The position numbers and the translations under genes are program-made. A stretch of DNA of 7,275 nucleotides, taken from assembly GCA_964407525.1 (NCBI GenBank), contig CAYOWC010000254.1, forward strand, positions 1 to 7,275, in the 5' to 3' direction. The DNA comes from DUZB01 sp964407525. Lineage in GTDB: Bacteria > Desulfobacterota > DSM-4660 > Desulfatiglandales > Desulfatiglandaceae. Numbering within the stretch: position 1 is the first letter of the stretch; each line of letters starts with the position of its first letter. Below, one piece after another: positions 6,299-7,275 of this stretch. Below the pieces are notes generated by a model that was given only the letters and a program-made list of their open reading frames with translations, did no database searches and had not been told where the DNA came from.

Positions 6299-7015
6299 TT
6301 AAAAGGCAGATTCTCCTGCCTTTCGGACCCTTGCGTCTTCTGCTTTCCTTTTCACTTCTTCCGCGGTCAGCATTTCTTTCAGATTGTCTGCATAGATTAT
6401 GTAGAAGAGATATTCGGGGGTACCCAGTCTGTTTTTGTAGGAAGAAACGATGAAAATATTGTCGCCATCTTCCCAGTACTGTGTCCGACCTTTTTTCTTT
6501 TTCCCCTGAAATTCCTTTGGTGGACCGTATTTTTTGTGTATTGTTTCCAGAATGGCGTCGCCATCGGGTCCGGCTGTAATCCTGAAGAGCAAAGGTTTCA
6601 GCGTATCGTCTGAGAAAAAAAGTTCTACATAGATGAATGGGGTATTTTCCATGCGGGCGTATCGGTACATGAGTTTCGTGGTGTCGTGTTCAACACGCTG
6701 CCCGGCGGGCCAGTTGAGCTTTCGGTTCAGATCTGCAAGTGCGGGGAACCATTTTTCAAGGAACCCACTGTCCTGTATGGAGAGATCGATGGTGTTTTTC
6801 TGGGAGATGGAGTCCGAGCCAAGCTTCTTGCCGAGGCGATCCCTCACCGATCGGGAGTATTTTGAATTGGCGCCCAGGTCAAAAAAGGTGAACCCCTGAG
6901 GGGAATCTGCTTCGACTTTGCTCTCTGGTTTCTCATTTGAACAGCCGAAGGAAAGGATGCTTATCATCCCGATAATCCACAAGGTGACTCTGAACGATCG
7001 TCTGTTTGCCTCCAT
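6299..7015 (-). CDS. Uncharacterised lipoprotein, 238 aa, coupled to an aldo/keto reductase gene
   Basis: I do not recognise a named family. A basic start (MEANRRSFR), a hydrophobic helix (about 10-22) and LSFGC with Cys25 form a lipoprotein signal; the lipobox has Phe at -2, as in the other lipoprotein of this window. The mature part is about 214 residues with no further membrane segment. Its middle has PFIYVELFFSDDTLKPLLFRI (about 126-146), followed by IHKKYGPPKEF (159-169) and RTQYWEDGDNIFIVSSY (177-193). A 'KYGPP' turn followed by a strand with Tyr-Trp recalls small outer-membrane-assembly-type lipoprotein folds, but I cannot assign one. The C-terminus is a charged helix. The ATG shares one base with the reductase stop (TAATG), and GGGGAG lies seven bases upstream inside the reductase gene, which together fix the start and suggest translational coupling. 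Confidence 0.85.
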   Translation of the reverse strand: MEANRRSFRVTLWIIGMISILSFGCSNEKPESKVEADSPQGFTFFDLGANSKYSRSVRDRLGKKLGSDSISQKNTIDLSIQDSGFLEKWFPALADLNRKLNWPAGQRVEHDTTKLMYRYARMENTPFIYVELFFSDDTLKPLLFRITAGPDGDAILETIHKKYGPPKEFQGKKKKGRTQYWEDGDNIFIVSSYKNRLGTPEYLFYIIYADNLKEMLTAEEVKRKAEDARVRKAGESAF

Positions 7016-7275
7016 TAAAAAGCTCCCCGATAAAATGCGAGTTTTCGTGCGTGCGGCGCAAAGAGCTTTTCCACCTTTCTCATATCATCAGGAGACATTG
7101 GTTTGAAATCCTGTCCCACATCAGCCAGTGTCCTTACTTCCTCTATGCTGGAGCAACCCACAACTACAAGTGTTACAGAGTGCGAAAGGGCGTAGCGAAT
7201 AAGAACTTCCGGGGTAATTTCTGCATCAGGGAACAGGTAATGGGATGCTCCCAGGACTTTCATCCCGATCACGGC
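7015..7275 (-). CDS. Aldo/keto reductase, C-terminal part (cut by the window edge)
   Basis: The last 86 residues of an NAD(P)H-dependent aldo/keto reductase; the start, the catalytic Tyr and most of the barrel lie beyond the right edge. The frame is open to the edge and begins AVIGMKVLGA, which fits the strand near the end of the TIM barrel in this superfamily. Then come EITPEVLIRYALSHSVTLVV (roughly residues 19-38) and VVGCSSIEEVRTLADVG (about 37-53). These fit the C-terminal cofactor-binding helix and strand (VxGxxSxEEv pattern), followed by FKPMSPDDMRKVEKLF, typical of the closing helix. A GTG at 7272 is in frame but is not a plausible start, because the homologous region continues upstream. 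The substrate cannot be told from this end. The gene runs directly into a lipoprotein gene, with the stop and start codons overlapping. Confidence 0.85.
   Translation of the reverse strand, partial: AVIGMKVLGASHYLFPDAEITPEVLIRYALSHSVTLVVVGCSSIEEVRTLADVGQDFKPMSPDDMRKVEKLFAPHARKLAFYRGAF
7023..7028 (-). promoter_or_regulatory. Shine-Dalgarno of the lipoprotein, inside the reductase gene
   Basis: GGGGAG on the minus strand, seven bases before the ATG at 7015. It lies within the last codons of the upstream reductase, so ribosomes finishing that gene pass straight over it. This supports coupled translation of the pair. Confidence 0.6.

Noticed and set aside
6285..6305. CTTTTA / TAAAAG inverted repeat at the end of the lipoprotein gene as a terminator.
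   Set aside because: The six-base stem is AT-rich with an eight-base loop and no T-run follows on the minus strand.

Overview
The window reads as chromosomal DNA from a Gram-negative, probably anaerobic bacterium. The best guess is the Desulfobacterota (former delta-Proteobacteria). That rests on three things seen together: a multi-PAS hybrid histidine kinase with a compact multi-spanning N-terminus, two uncharacterised lipoproteins of a type I associate with sulfate reducers, and octamer-rich intergenic DNA. There is no marker gene, so the placement is inference. All well-supported genes lie on the minus strand, so transcription runs from the right edge to the left edge.

Layout in transcription order (right to left). 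(1) 7275-7015: the C-terminal end of an aldo/keto reductase, cut by the window edge. (2) 7015-6299: a small lipoprotein of unknown function whose ATG overlaps the reductase stop codon by one base, so the two are probably translationally coupled. (3) 6298-6188: a 111-base gap with a good sigma70-type promoter for the next gene and a 26-bp imperfect palindrome over its -10 box. (4) 6187-4478: a YgiQ-family radical SAM protein with the CxxxCxFC cluster motif. (5) 4455-4150: a 101-residue unrecognised protein 22 bases downstream, probably in the same transcript. (6) 4149-3881: an intergenic region with a MITE-like element of about 173 bp. It has 9-bp perfect terminal inverted repeats, flanking 5-bp GATGA direct repeats, and subterminal tracts of 8-bp tandem repeats. 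(7) 3880-2897: a second lipoprotein of unknown function, whose upstream region is largely made of the element. (8) 2816-102: a hybrid sensor histidine kinase (membrane region, two PAS domains, HisKA, HATPase, receiver) with a strong Shine-Dalgarno. (9) 101-1: no supported gene.

How the genes relate: reductase and lipoprotein 6299-7015 look like one operon, and ygiQ plus the 101-aa gene look like a second one with its own promoter. Lipoprotein 2897-3880 and the kinase are 80 bases apart and may be co-transcribed. No partner response regulator or target operon for the kinase is in the window. I see no defence system, CRISPR array, RNA gene or complete insertion sequence. The most unusual structures are the non-coding element at 3888-4070 and the palindrome over the ygiQ promoter.
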